Origin: Manis javanica
Lineage: Eukaryota; Chordata; Mammalia; Pholidota; Manidae
Length of the DNA stretch: 64,000 nucleotides
Direction: 5' to 3'
Assembly (NCBI RefSeq): GCF_040802235.1
Contig: NC_133161.1
Location: forward strand, 45,063,001-45,127,000
Shown: positions 1-10,830 of the stretch, one piece after another
Layout of the letters: the number at the start of each line of letters is the position of its first letter
Position numbering within the stretch: the stretch's first letter is position 1
Position numbers and translations under genes: made by a program
Notes under the pieces: model-generated
What the model was told of the DNA's origin: nothing
The model's database searches: none
What the model saw: only the letters and a program-made list of their open reading frames with translations

Positions 1-1581
1 CCTTCCCACCTGGCTGTCTTCTCTACCTGACTTCTAAGAACTCTTAGCCCGACATGGCTGCTCAAGCTCCAGCCAACATTCACTCAGTATTCTAGCCCCC
101 AGGAAAAAGGAAGGGCAAAGAAGGATGCATCCCTTTTTGAAGAGTTCTCAGCTATTGCTAATGAGAGTTCTGTTTACATTTCATGGGACTGAACTTAGTC
201 ACATGTGCCTACCTAAAAGATGGGGGGTTCTGTTTCCAGGAAAGTATAGCTACTGGGAGTGACTAGTAGCATCTGGCACCGTGGGATGGCCATGCAGTGT
301 GTGCATACCCTGTGCCCTAGCACCTAGTGGGTACCATGGGGTGTGGGGTCTAGAATGTCTCACCTGATCATTTTGCTGTGGTCTAAAAATCAAGCTTTTA
401 CCTGTTCAGCCTTTTACTTATGACAGAGGTCAAATTGTGGGCCCAATTTGGCCCATGGCTTGTGTTATAAAGTTTTATTGCAACACGGACATACCTGTTT
501 ATTTAGATATTGGCTGCTTCACCCTACAGAATTGAGTAGGTGCAATAGAGACCATATGGCCCGCAGCGCCTAAAATACTGGCTGTCTGGCCCTTTACAGG
601 ACAGGTTTACTGAGGCCTGGCTCATCGCCTCCCCCAACCCCGGAGCCTTAGCTCTCCCCTCACTCCCATCTGTCCCCGAGCCATCCGCTATCCTTCAGCC
701 TCACCTAAGTGACAGGGTGGAGGATTGAGAACATCTGGGTAGTTTGTTATAGAGATCACTTTGTTAGTAACAATTATTCCACATTTTAGCCACATCAAAG
801 TATCCTGCTTGTGTAGGGATTTCACAGAGCAATTGCTGTGTGCCACAGGCCCTTGTCCAGAGGCATTCATCATCTCAAGACTATCTTTTCCTGCCCCTGC
901 CCTTAGCCAGGCCCACTGAGGCAGCGTTTGCGTTAAAGAGGAGTTGGACAGTGCACTTGCCGGCCTCTTCTGGTCAGGACACTGGTGTTTCTCTGTTGCC
1001 ACTGGCACTTCCCTGCAGGACCACGCCGTAGTTACTGCCTGCCTCGACTGACCTTTCCAAGTAGCTAGTTAGCTTTAGCCCATGTGTTTCCAGATGGGGA
1101 GGCTGTTGGCATGATGGGTGGGACAGTTCTTGAGGGGACTGTCCAGTGTTTTGCAGGACACCTACTGTCTGTGGCCCCACTTGCTAGATGGTAGAACATT
1201 CCTTCCCTCAGCCCTGTCACCACTGACAGCAGCTGTACAAATTTCCACATCCCGCAGACCCCTGGGCAGTTAAGAACCACACAGAAGGTCTGGCCACATG
1301 TGGGCCACCCAGAGATGCAGGGTATCAGAGATGGCTGTCCTAGGGGTCCTTCATGTGTCCCATGTAGCTCTTGTGTTGAATCAGGGCTGTGCTGTAGCCT
1401 CACTGATGGGGTGGTTCCGGGTGGGCCTGCTGGCCCATGGTGTCCAGGCTCGGTAGGGTCTGTCTGTCCATCTGACTGCTGCGACGGTTCTCTCAGGGGA
1501 TGTGTATAGCTGGGGAGACTCTAGGACCGACAGGCTCTGGATGCTGCAGATGGGGTGCTCCTTCCTGCTCTTTTGTTGCAG
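1..1581 (+). other. NOD1: NOD1 intron (3' part), upstream of the first LRR exon in the window
   Basis: No coding exon is supported here. The exon at 1582 begins with the last base of a split codon, so an upstream exon must end with two bases of an arginine codon, but I find no candidate in this stretch and place it outside the window. The stretch holds one hAT-type transposon relic (about 425-612) and otherwise unique-looking, moderately GC-rich sequence. The acceptor at its end is a good pyrimidine tract followed by TTGCAG. Confidence 0.7.
425..612 (+). repeat. Ancient hAT-type nonautonomous DNA transposon relic
   Basis: The segment reads through the recognisable interspersed-repeat series 'ggcccaatttggccc', 'ataaagttttattgcaacac', 'attgagtaggtgcaatagagac', 'atggcccgcag' and 'ggccctttacag'. 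This is the common mammalian repeat with a GGCCAAAT head and a GGCCCTTTACAGAAAAAG tail. A second copy lies at about 48162-48350. I assign it to the hAT/Charlie group from memory of the consensus and do not give a family name. It is well diverged, so it is old. Confidence 0.6.
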
Positions 1582-1665
1582 ACTCAGCGTGAACCAGATC
1601 ACTGACAGTGGGGTGAAGGTTCTGTATGAAGAGCTGACCAAATATAAAATCCTGACATTTCTAGG
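1582..1665 (+). CDS. NOD1: NOD1 LRR exon a (28-residue leucine-rich repeat)
   Basis: This 84-nt exon is bounded by TTGCAG and a GTATGT donor. After one base completing a codon it reads LSVNQITDSGVKVLYEELTK and continues through YKILTFLG, where the glycine is completed by the next exon. The LxxNxIxDxG pattern is a ribonuclease-inhibitor-type LRR, and the residues closely match the NOD1 repeat that carries LSVNQITD. In NOD1 the C-terminal LRR domain senses gamma-D-Glu-meso-DAP from peptidoglycan and holds the NACHT oligomerisation domain inactive until ligand arrives; the active protein recruits RIPK2 in the cytosol. If the human count of 14 exons holds, this is probably exon 7. Confidence 0.95.
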
Positions 1666-2903
1666 GTATGTATTTCTAAGCACCAAGCCAGCTATACAGT
1701 AATAATACAGCAGGAGTTGCCATTCATGTGGGTCACTGGCTGGGAGATGGAGGGCCAGGGGCCACAGGAGGAGCGCTGGACAGGCTGCCAGGAGTTCCCA
1801 TCTGCTCGCTCCTGAGCAAGATGGGAAGTGTCACTGAGCCCAGGCTGCTCCCTTGTGTAACTGGGATCCTCCTTGAGGCCAGTGGTTTTACAAGTGGTGA
1901 CTGGGAGATACAATGAGAGAATCTGCAGGGATGTTTGGTAAACGTTAGATACTGTTTCTGTGTTAGACTGCATGGCTATAGGCCCTTGATTCCTCATCCA
2001 GCACCCTTGGGGCAAGACATGAATCAGAATTCAGGGTGTGCTGCCTGGTAGTGACATGACACGCTAAGTAACAGTGGGTCTTGGGCCATCCCCCATTTCC
2101 AAATACTTTAATATTCCTGCAGCAAAATGTATGAACATTCATACCAGTTGGGATAAAGAACCACGAATAGCGCTACATCGGCTGCCAAAATAATTACGAA
2201 AAACTGGGTTTTCAGAGCCTTTGTTATTTGGAGATTGAGGTAAGGGATTGTGGCCGAGGTCAGCCAGCCCCACAGCCCCCACTGAGGTGGTGAGGGGGCG
2301 CCACTCGGCCAGCTCCTCTGGGCCTGTGCCCTCAGCTGCGGAATGAGGCCACGGAAGCACATGAGTGCAGGCCGCCTTTCAGCTCAGGAGTGCTGGGTGG
2401 CTGTGGAACCTTCCTGGAAACCTGTCCAGCTAGCACTTTCTTCTCTCTGCCTTGTTGATTTGCCATCAAGGGTAAAATGGCTAAAAGTAGACACTGAGGT
2501 GGTTGCAATTCTCAGAAACTTTCCCCCTAAAGACGCTGCCTGTAATCTTAATCTAAAAATACCCGTCACCTGCCCTTGTGGGCGCTTGCTTTGGGGGCTT
2601 GGAATGGGCTCGTCACCCTCATGTCAGCCCTCGGAAGGAGCTGCAATTCTTACACCTGTGTTACTGATGGAGCAGTCATTTGTCCCAGGTCAGTCATTTG
2701 TCCCAGGTTACAAGGCTGGGGAAGGTGGTGTCACTGGCTCTGAACCCAGCCTGCCAGATCCCAAAGCCCCAAACTGCTCTCCTTGTGTCCAGCCTAGGCT
2801 TCTGAAATCAGCACATAATCACTCAGAAAATGGGGTGGGGGTCCATAAGATGCTGTCAGGAGTTATAAAGTATAAAGTCTCATGGCTGTGCTTTCTCTTG
2901 TAG
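1666..2903 (+). other. NOD1: NOD1 intron
   Basis: This intron lies between the first two LRR exons and shows no coding content. Around 2640-2790 it has weak MIR-like antisense sequence, inside which an 18-bp unit is exactly duplicated in tandem (2673-2708). The acceptor is CTTTCTCTTGTAG. Confidence 0.75.
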
Positions 2904-2987
2904 CTTATACAACAACCAGATCACCGATGTTGGAGCCGGGTACATCGCCAGGATCCTGGACGAGTGCACAGGCCTCACGCACCTTAA
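2904..2987 (+). CDS. NOD1: NOD1 LRR exon b
   Basis: The exon is 84 nt, flanked by TTGTAG and GTGAGC. It completes a glycine codon begun in the previous exon and then reads LYNNQITDVGAGYIARILDE followed by CTGLTHLK, with the final lysine split 2|1. It is one 28-residue LRR with the LxLxxNxI beta-strand motif at its start. The match to the NOD1 LYNNQITDVGA repeat is direct. It has the same length and phase as its neighbours. Confidence 0.95.
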   Translation, partial: LIQQPDHRCWSRVHRQDPGRVHRPHAP

Positions 2988-4058
2988 GTGAGCAGGGTGG
3001 GCTCGGTTCTTCGGGAGCTTCTCCTGGTCACCCTTCACTATTCAAACAGAGATTACATGTCACATAAAGGGTTCCTACCCTAAAGCCTTCTTGCTTGCCC
3101 CAGGGCCATACTGGTCACCCGTGCTGGAGAGGTGAGCTGGCCACCTGGGGAATTACGGCCTGTGGGGGAGGCTCGGAGTTTGGAAGGGCCATCTACCCAT
3201 GCAGGGAGAAGCATGGCATTTTGCTTTCATTAACTACTGACAGGAAGACAGGCCACAGTGTCAGCCTTTCTGGAGGTCTTTTGTCCCCCGAGGAAGTTCC
3301 TCATTGTCTTCATTCATTCAGGCTTCTATAACAAAATGCCATCAACTGGGTGGCTTATAAGTGCTGGAAGTTTCCTTCTCAGTCGTGGAGGCTGGGCTGT
3401 CCAAGAGCAAGGTGATGGCAGATAGGTGTCTGGTGAGAGCCTGCTTCCTTATCCCTTCCTGCCGTACCCGTGCCCTGTGGAAGAGGGGACAAGGGAGCGC
3501 TCTGCAGCCTCTTTATGTCACTAACCCCACTCAGAGGGCTCTGCCCCCATGACCTAGTCACCTCCCAAAGGATTGCCGCCTAATACCATCACCTTGGGAG
3601 GAAGGATTTCAGGGAGGCACAAACATTCAGACCACAGCACCAACCTAGTTGCACACAAGAGCTTGGTCATTGGCCCTGTCACAGAAATGCCCTGCTGAGT
3701 GCGACAAAGCGCCGGCCTTGGAGGAGCCCCTGGTGCTGCCCTGGGCACACACACACCTCAGACGTTTGCACCTGCGGCAGGTATCCCTGGCCTGCAGGTG
3801 GAGATAAGTAACTCTCTGGAGGCCATTGAAAGAGCCCCTGGGGAAGCTCAGTTCCTACATTTCTGCAGAGACTGTGACCACCTCCTGGAGAGGAATCCCG
3901 ACTGGCGCTCAGGCTTCAGGTCCTTCCCTGAAGGGAAGGTCGGGGCATGGCTGCTGTGGTCTCATGAGCAACCACACCCCCAAGAGGGCCAGAGGGGCTC
4001 TGTGACACTGGAGTCCCCTCACAGCTGGAGGCTGACATGTGCACACTTCTCTCTGCAG
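2988..4058 (+). other. NOD1: NOD1 intron with an ancient repeat
   Basis: No exon is visible apart from those at the borders. An old interspersed repeat occupies about 3312-3640. The rest is GC-rich, unassigned sequence with a short CA run near 3748. The acceptor is CTTCTCTCTGCAG. Confidence 0.7.
3312..3640 (+). repeat. Ancient mammalian repeat with the 'actgggtggcttataa' head
   Basis: The segment begins 'cttctataacaaaatgcc', passes 'actgggtggcttataa', 'ggtgagagcctgcttcc', 'cacctcccaaagg' and 'taataccatcacc', and ends 'gcacaaacattcagacca'. These are hallmarks of a widespread old mammalian element. A related head is found in the repeat hosting the RPS24 retrocopy near 32818. The family name is not asserted; an LTR/MER-class relic is likely. 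Confidence 0.55.
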
Positions 4059-4142
4059 ACTGGGAGAAAACAAAATAACGAGCGAAGGAGGAAAGTGCCT
4101 TGCCCTGGCTGTGAAGAACAGCAAATCAATCTTTGAAGTTGG
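4059..4142 (+). CDS. NOD1: NOD1 LRR exon c
   Basis: The exon is 84 nt between CTGCAG and GTGAGT. It completes a lysine and reads LGENKITSEGGKCLALAVKN then SKSIFEVG. It matches the NOD1 repeat with NKITSEGGK. One full LRR unit is present and the frame is open through both splice sites. Against the human sequence as I recall it there are a few conservative changes (E for K in LGxN, C for Y after GGK, F for S before EVG), as expected of an orthologue. Confidence 0.95.
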
Positions 4143-4480
4143 GTGAGTAGAGGCGAATGCACGCATGTATGATACAACCTGTTGTGTGGACATGAGTGCC
4201 CGGTGGTCTTTCAGTACATAGATATCCCAAAAGGACCACTGGGGCAGGCCCCAAGGAGCTTCCATCTCTGATGCCCTCGTGGGCCCCGCCTGGCTTCTGC
4301 ATGCAAAATGAGGTGGCAAGTGCCACGACCAACTACAGCTTCGATTGCATGGGACTTAACGTAATTGATGCAAAAATCAGTATTATTACTGCTGGCAAGT
4401 TGAGGGAGCTATTCCAGCCCATGTGGTGAGTTTCCCTAGGTACATGCTCTTCATTTTAAGGATATTATATATTCTCTGGA

Positions 4481-5300
4481 GGATTTTTTTATTCAGTTTT
4501 TTTATTGTGGTTAAATACAAATAACATAAAAGTTGCCATCCAACTCAATTTTAAATGTACAGTTCGGTGGCATTAAGTACATTCGTATAGTTGTGCAACC
4601 ATCCCCACCATCTGTCTTCAGAACTTTCTTCATTTTGCAAAACTGAAACTCTGTGCCCATTAGACAACCACTCCCCACCCCCTCAGCAACCACCCTCCCA
4701 CTCCATGCATCTGACCGCAGTAGGCGCCTCACGTACGTGGTGTCATGTAGTATTTGTCCTTTTGTAGCTGGCTTATTTTCTAACTTATTTCCTAACTTAG
4801 CATGCACATAGGAACAAATAATAGGATACGAATAATTGGTCAAGATGGCCACTTTTATGTCCTTGAAGTTCATCCATGATGTAGCATGTGCCAGAATTTC
4901 CTTGCTTTTTAAAGCTGAGTAATAGTCCATTGTATTTGCCACGTTTTGCTTATCCATACATCTGTTGATGGACACTTGGGCTATGTCCACCTTTTAGCTA
5001 TTATAGTGCTGCATTAACATGGGTGTACAAATCTCTCTTCAATAATTCTATTTCAATTCCTTTGGCCATATATGCAGAAGTGGAATTGCTGGACCAGGTG
5101 GTAATGCTTGAGTTTTCTGAGGAACTGCCGTACTGTGTTCCATTGTGATTACACCATTTGCATTCCCACCAGCAGTGCACAAAGGTTCCGAATTCTCCAC
5201 ATCCTCACCTATACTTGGTATTTCCTGTTTTTTGCATAGTAACTGTCCTAATGCCTATGAGGGTATCTTTTGTGGTTTTGATTCTGGGGCTTTTTATATT
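4481..5300 (-). mobile_element. Old antisense LINE-1 3' fragment
   Basis: On the + strand this is the reverse complement of an L1 3' end. It runs from a T-rich stretch into 'cagttcggtggcattaagta', then 'gagtaatagtccattgta', 'ggtgtacaaatctctcttc' and 'ggaattgctggaccagg'. These are the hallmark phrases of old mammalian L1 3' UTR and ORF2 ends. Many substitutions and no open frame show that it is a fossil. It is independent of the similar fragments at 8494 and 23288. Confidence 0.85.
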
Positions 5301-5732
5301 GTTGAGATTTTTTATCTATGAAGGAAACATATAATTTTATTTGTAAACTATGGGAAGTTTAAAAAACATAATAATTATGTTCCCAGAAATACTCACTGTC
5401 AGCATTTGGGGTCAGAGCTGTGCACTTTCTTGCTCTCACGTATGTATGCTCTATTCTACATTAGTACTTATTTTGTGCCACTATCCTTTTTCTTAACCTC
5501 ATGTCATGAATAGTTTAACACTTTATTAAGAATTTGATATCAATCACTTGTATAATACACACACTTTTTATACAAAACACTGGAAGCTCTCATTCTGGGG
5601 CTTTAACAGGCTGCACCAGGAAGGACGCAGGTGGGCCACTGGCATGGTGGGAGTGTGCAGCAGAGGCAACCCCAGCTCATTGTGAGTGAGCCATGCAACT
5701 TGCTTTAAAGTGAACAGTGTCCTTCAGCCTAT

Positions 5733-5960
5733 ACAGAAGAGCAGACACTCAGTATAGGCCAGGCCCTGTTGTAAGTGCTTTGCATATACTGAGCGACCTA
5801 ATCCTGACAACAGCCCTGCCAGGGAGTGCTCTTACATACGCATTCTGCAGATTGTGGAGACTAAGACCTGAGAGTCCCGGGTTTGCCCAAGCGTGCACAG
5901 GCCAGGGGTGGTGGAGCCAGGATGTGACTCTGGCTCTGGAGCCCCATGTCTTACAATGCA
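5733..5960 (-). repeat. MIR SINE (antisense)
   Basis: The + strand shows the reverse complement of a MIR: 'ggccctgttgtaagtgcttt', 'ctaatcctgacaacagccct', a degenerate copy of the 'cagatgaggaaactgaggc' segment, 'gggtttgcccaagcgtgcac' and 'gtggagccaggatgtgactc'. MIR is a tRNA-derived SINE fixed before the placental radiation. Confidence 0.75.
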
Positions 5961-6487
5961 GTCTGGACCCCCCTTTAGCCAGATCCTCTCAAGGTGTCTG
6001 ATCTGGGGAGAGCACAGCTTCATCATTGCACTTCCCCGCCCAAACCAAAACAACCCATCCTGCATGGTTTGGTAGCATCCTCTTAAAAGCAACACTGCTG
6101 CTAAGGTTTCTAAAGGTGCTTCCTGAGCAGCTGGTCATGTCTGCCTGAAAGTCTACTCTGTGGGGGGCACATGTCTGGGCATCATGAGCTTAGGCTCTTT
6201 GACAGCTCTCTAAAAGCTCGGGGGAGGTACTTGGTGTCTAATTGTGCAACTAACTGATCAACTTATGCTCACAAGGCTACTGCTTTTTACCCCTACATTG
6301 CCCTTTGAATTTGGACTCCAGAGCAGCTCACTAAGGAGCTGGTGTAGAAATTTGTCTCTAGGCCAGAGCTCCGAGGACAGAGCAAAAACACCTGCCTGTT
6401 GAGCCTACAGTCAGGCCATGACCACTAGCAAAAAGCAAGAGGTGAGCTGGAACTAATGCTCACTCACTGTCTTGCCTCTGTCCTTAG

Positions 6488-6571
6488 GATGTGGGGCAAC
6501 AGAATTGGTGATGAAGGAGCAAAGGCATTTGCAGAGGCTCTGAGGAACCACCCCAGCCTGACCAACCTGAG
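6488..6571 (+). CDS. NOD1: NOD1 LRR exon d
   Basis: The exon is 84 nt between CCTTAG and GTAAGC. It completes a glycine and reads MWGNRIGDEGAKAFAEALRN then HPSLTNL, with serine split into the next exon. The repeat MWGNxxGDEGAKAFAEALRNHPSL is one of the most recognisable NOD1 segments. It is a complete 28-residue LRR unit in phase with its neighbours. Confidence 0.96.
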
Positions 6572-7382
6572 GTAAGCGAGGCGCAGAGACCTGCTGTCTC
6601 CAGGGCCACCTGGTCTCTCTGCACCTCTTGGTGTGCCAGGAGTGGACTGAGGGGTCAGTGCCCCTAACGGGGGAGGGATTTGTGTGTGTGATTTTTCTAT
6701 CTTAAATGTGAGTGGCATACAATAAAGTACATCACTCTTAAGTGCTCAGCTCAGTGACCTGACACGCATACACCAGCATAACCACCACCCAGCTCAAGAC
6801 GCAGGACACCGCCAGCCCCTGAGCAGGGGGTGGGAAGTCCAGCTAAACCCCAAAGGGATGCTGCCCTTCCTCTCGGGATGGTGCTGAGACGGGGACTCTT
6901 CATCTCTGTGAACAGACATGCTCCTCCTGGCCCCCTTTAGGCCTTGAGCATCTCCCTATTATTCGTATCCTTCCTGCTACTGACAAAGGATCCAAGATGC
7001 TAGGGGCCATAGAGGTCCTCTTTACGAGAAGAGGGAGGTTTCAGCAGGACTCATTGGCAGGCACCTCGAACATGTCAGCCCTCTGAAGCACAGCTTACCA
7101 GGCCTCCTGAGCGCCCAGGCTGCACTAGGACCTGGTCTTTCTGATGTTTCCTGTCTGGCCTCTCCTTGAGCAGTGTTGGGCCTGTCCTCATGCTCTGATC
7201 ACTCGGTCCTGAAGCAACAAAGCCTGAGCGGCTGCTGGCCAGGCCAGGCACTTCCGGCTTCCTGTCTCACCGGCCAGGCGGAGGACGCCTCCAGGTGGAG
7301 TCTTCCCTGCTGGTGCGGTTGCTGACGCCAAAGCCAGACGGGGCCGTGTCTAATGATCCACCCAAATGTTTTTCCTTCCTAG
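6572..7382 (+). other. NOD1: NOD1 intron
   Basis: This is an 811-bp intron. About 6690-6810 looks like a short, strongly decayed antisense L1-type 3' end ('gtggcatacaataaagtaca' onward). The rest is unique, GC-rich sequence. The acceptor is TTTTTCCTTCCTAG. Confidence 0.65.
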
Positions 7383-7466
7383 TCTTGCATTCAACGGCAT
7401 TTCTACAGAAGGAGGAAGGAGTCTCGCACAGGGTCTGCAGCAGAACACGTCTCTGAGAATATTCTG
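7383..7466 (+). CDS. NOD1: NOD1 LRR exon e
   Basis: The exon is 84 nt between CTTCCTAG and GTAAGA. It completes a serine and reads LAFNGISTEGGRSLAQGLQQ then NTSLRIF, with the tryptophan codon split to the next exon. The NGISTEGG motif matches NOD1. It has one LRR unit in the same phase as the others. Confidence 0.95.
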
Positions 7467-8300
7467 GTAAGAACCAGCCATTTTGAAAGGTTGGGTCTCA
7501 GGGATTATTCCAGAGACTGTACACAGCCTGGAATCTGTGAAGAGTGGCCTTTCCTTAAAGTAGGTTGATAATTTAATTTCCTCCTAGAGAAGAAAACAGC
7601 TGTTTGTGGAAGCACAGACTAGAGCAGAAGGGGGATATGTGTTGCAGGAGTAGGGGTTCAAGGCCTTAGCCTTCTTTGCCAACCCAGGCCTCAGGAAAAC
7701 CAGAAGACTGGCCAGCCTGAGTGTCAGGGATGTCCTCAGAACACCCTCAGATATGCCAGCAGAGTCCAACTTTCATATGCTTGGCTCAAAATTTTCTCTT
7801 CCTCTTCCTACGTTGCCCTTCTCCCCAGGCAGCCAGCCACACGGGGCCTGGCTGCGTGCCCCCTGCTCCGTCACGGGAAGCCCACAGCCCTCACTCCCTC
7901 CACACTCCAGGGGCTCTCATCAACTGTATGCTGCCTTCTGACAGGGCTCTTTGGTGTGTGTTCCTTTTCCTATGTGTCATTTATTCCATTTTACTCATTT
8001 GTATTTTATTTACTCACCTGGATCATAAACTCCATATGGGTGAGGAAATCATAGTACAGGTCTGTCTAAACTCTGCCATCTCAGTACTCCTAGATATCAG
8101 CAAATTAGTTAGTGAGAATAATGAACATGTCATGCGAATTCTGATACTAGACCTGTTGGCCAGTGTATGATTTTTAGTCCTTTTTCCCTCAAAAAACCTT
8201 TAAAACAATTTTGAAAATCTATGTTTGAAACAATGTAAAATGCTGTAATCTGAAAAGGAAGAAGTTCAAGTATTTCCTCATGTTTCCCCTTCTCTTCTAG
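7467..8300 (+). other. NOD1: NOD1 intron, possibly with L2-like sequence
   Basis: This is an 834-bp intron. Part of it (about 7840-8110), including 'cctggatcataaactccata', vaguely resembles an L2 LINE 3' region, but the match is weak and not claimed as a separate element. No exon is present apart from the flanking ones. The acceptor is CCCCTTCTCTTCTAG. Confidence 0.5.
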
Positions 8301-8384
8301 GCTTACCAAAAATGAACTTGATGATGAAGTGGCAGAGAGCTTGGCAGAGATGTTGAAAGTCAACCAGACACTGAAACATTTATG
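8301..8384 (+). CDS. NOD1: NOD1 LRR exon f
   Basis: The exon is 84 nt between CTTCTAG and GTAACT. It completes a tryptophan and reads LTKNELDDEVAESLAEMLKV then NQTLKHL, with a second split tryptophan codon. The AESLAEMLKVNQTLKHLW stretch is characteristic of NOD1. A 65-bp intronic segment starting 20 bp after the donor recurs at 10766. Confidence 0.96.
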
Positions 8385-8403
8385 GTAACTCAGAAGCGCT
8401 GTT

Positions 8404-8468
8404 TCTTCTCCCTCTGAGGTTGGGTAGGTCATGGTACCATCTTAGCAGCTACTTAACTTTATAGCCAC
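8404..8468 (+). repeat. 65-bp intronic duplication, copy 1
   Basis: This segment matches 10766-10830 at 63 of 65 positions by eye, with one C/T and one T/G difference. Looser similarity continues for about 30 bp ('agcagga' and 'tcagactgc' in both). Copy 1 lies just after the donor of LRR exon f and just before an antisense L1 fragment. Confidence 0.85.
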
Positions 8469-8493
8469 CTAGCAGGAATTTCAGACTGCTATT

Positions 8494-9735
8494 TTTTGAA
8501 AATAATTTTTTGAGATAAAATACACAAACTATAAAATTCACCCTTTTGTAGTATATACAGTTCAGTGGCTTTTAGTATAGCATTTTTTAGTATTTCTGTG
8601 CAATCACCATCTAATTCTAGAATAGTTTTACCCACCTCCCCCACCCCAAAACACCCTGTACACACTGAGCTCACCATCCTCCTCCCCAAACCCTGGAGAA
8701 CACAAAACTACTCTGTGGATTTGCCTATTCTGGGCATTCCAGAGAAACAGAGTCAGACAATACATGACCTTTTGTCTCTGTGGTCTTTCAGAAGCATAAG
8801 TTTTAAAGGTTCATCTACATATGGCATGTTATCAATACCTCATTGCTTTGTATGGCTGACATTCATTACAGAAATATTTTACGTTTTACTCTTTCATCAG
8901 TTGGTGGCAATTTGGGTCATGTCTCCTGCTGCTGTGAACATGTGTGTATGTGCAAACGTTTTCCTTTCTCCTGGGTGTCTATTAGTGGAACTGTTGGGTC
9001 ATGTGGTCATTCTGTTCAACTTTTTGAGGAACTGTCAGTTTCTCAAAGTGGCTGTGTGGCTCTATATTCTCCCCAGTAGTAATGCATGAAGGTTCCCATT
9101 TCTCCACATCCTCACCAACACTTGTTATTGTCCATCTTTTCATGTGCCTGTTGGCCACTTGGGTACTGTCTCCATGTCCTTTGCACATTTTTAATTCAGG
9201 TTGTCTCTATTGCTGAGTTAAGAGTTCTTTATATTGTGAGTACTAGACATCTACTAGATATACAGTTTGCAACTATTTCATCTGGGTTTTCACTTTTTCT
9301 TGACAGTGACCTTTGAAGCACAATAATTTTTAATTTTGATGAAGTCCTATTTTTTCTTTGGTTGCTTGTGCATTAGGTGTCTAACAAAGATGCCTACATT
9401 TTCTCTTAAATGTTACAGTTTTGTGCTTACATTTAGATCTTTGATCCATATAGTTTTATTTGTTATGAGGCAGATGGGTCCAATTCATTCTTTTGCCAAA
9501 AATCAACCAATCACAAATGTATGGGTTTATTTCTGGATTTTCTATTCTAGTTCATTGATCCCTGTGTTTATCCTTATGCCAGGATCACTCCTGTTTATTG
9601 TTAACTTTGTAGTAAGCTTTGAAATCAGGAAGTTAGAATCTTCCAATTTTTGTGTTCAAGCTTGTTTTGGCTACTCTGAGTCTCCTGCACTTCTATATGA
9701 ATTTTATATCACTTTGTCAATTTCTGTAAAAAAGC
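8494..9735 (-). mobile_element. Old antisense LINE-1 fragment (3' UTR and 3' part of ORF2)
   Basis: The + strand shows reverse-complement L1 phrases: 'cagttcagtggcttttagta', 'ggtgtctattagtggaactg', 'tgaggaactgtcagtttctc', 'agtaatgcatgaaggttccc', and later ORF2-derived 'tttatccttatgccaggatc' and 'ttctatatgaattttatatc'. The fragment is about 1.2 kb, is full of stops in the L1 frame and is 5' truncated. It represents an ancient insertion into the NOD1 intron. Confidence 0.85.
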
Positions 9736-10224
9736 TAGTCTGTCAGTGCTACTGCTGTTTTTGGTTTTGTTTCTTTTCGGTCCTTCCCAAGGTAGAGTTC
9801 AGCGCCTGCAGGGAGAACAGGGCAAGGGAGTGAGTCTTGGCTTGCTTGGTGTGTGCACACACCACAGTGGCCCTACTGAAAATGGCCCCAGCAGCCACAT
9901 GTGCCTGAGCACTAGCACGTTTTTTTTCTTACCTCTCCTACCTGGCTTCTTGCCAAGTCTTGGCTGGAGGCAGCTCACCCTGCCCCCGGAAGGCGTAGGT
10001 GGTGCCAGTGGCAGTAAGTGTGAAAGAGGTGATGAGATTAGCTGAGTTTAACTACCACTTGCAGGTTCTGTGTTTGCTCTTTTGTGAAAATGCCAGGTTA
10101 CATTGGGATCGTGCTTACCAGGTCACCACCTCTGCTGCTGAGTCCAGGGGTCCCAGCTGCAGCACAGCCGCCTAACCCTGGTACTTAGGCAGCAATGGTG
10201 ACGAGCTCCTTTCTACTGGCCCTG

Positions 10225-10415
10225 TGGAGAGATTGTGAGAATTGCTTCATCACACCCTCCCATTGAACCTCACCTGGGGCTGGGGCGAGGTCCTTACAGT
10301 TATTCCCATTTTACAGATGAGGCAACTGAGGCACCGATAGCTTATTTCCTCACCAATCTGCAGCTGAGAAGCAGGGACTGGGTGCTGTAGGAGAGGGACT
10401 TTTAACCACTTGCTA
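10225..10415 (-). repeat. MIR SINE (antisense, partial)
   Basis: The diagnostic core is 'ttcccattttacagatgagg' followed by 'caactgaggcaccgatagct', flanked by decayed sequence that includes 'gagaagcagggactgggt'. This is the reverse complement of the MIR 'cctcagtttcctcatctgtaaaatggg' region. Confidence 0.7.
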
Positions 10416-10765
10416 TACTGCTTCTTTCAGGGGTTGGCCCCTTCACACTTAATTTCTATAATCCCATCAATCACAACAGCATAGGCCCTCATCTTCCTGG
10501 CTGGGTGCCTTCTTGGGTCTGCTTCAGTGCCCAGGACTTTTAAGAGTCAAGTTTGGCAGCAACTGTATTCTACAGAGAGCCAGGAGTGAGTCTGTGATGA
10601 AGCAGGCACATTACTGCCTCATGCTGCATTTATTTCCTGGCTGGGTTGAGAGCATTTCAGGAATTGCTTGGGCTTCCCAGCTATATGTGAAACCTTTGCG
10701 TCATTTGAATCACTGCTACCCAACATAATGGGCTCTATGGTTTGCCGCTGGGATCCATGAGTGGG

Positions 10766-10830
10766 TCTTCTCCTTCTGAGGTTGGGTAGGTCATGGTACC
10801 ATCGTAGCAGCTACTTAACTTTATAGCCAC
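10766..10830 (+). repeat. 65-bp intronic duplication, copy 2
   Basis: This is the partner of 8404-8468 in the same orientation, 2362 bp downstream and in the same intron. Two mismatches in 65 bp make it much closer than the nearby ancient repeats are to their families, so the duplication is more recent than those repeats. Confidence 0.85.

Larger units (their letters stand above)
4143..6487 (+). other. NOD1: NOD1 intron with antisense L1 and MIR
   Basis: This 2.3-kb intron holds an antisense L1 3' fragment (about 4481-5300) and an antisense MIR (about 5733-5960). The AT-rich segment 5300-5580 and the remainder to 6487 are unassigned, with no exon seen. Confidence 0.7.

Noticed and set aside
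2343-2903. 186-codon open frame on the + strand in a NOD1 intron
   Set aside because: It lies entirely inside an intron between well-supported exons, overlaps MIR-like sequence and a tandem duplication, and has no recognisable domain.
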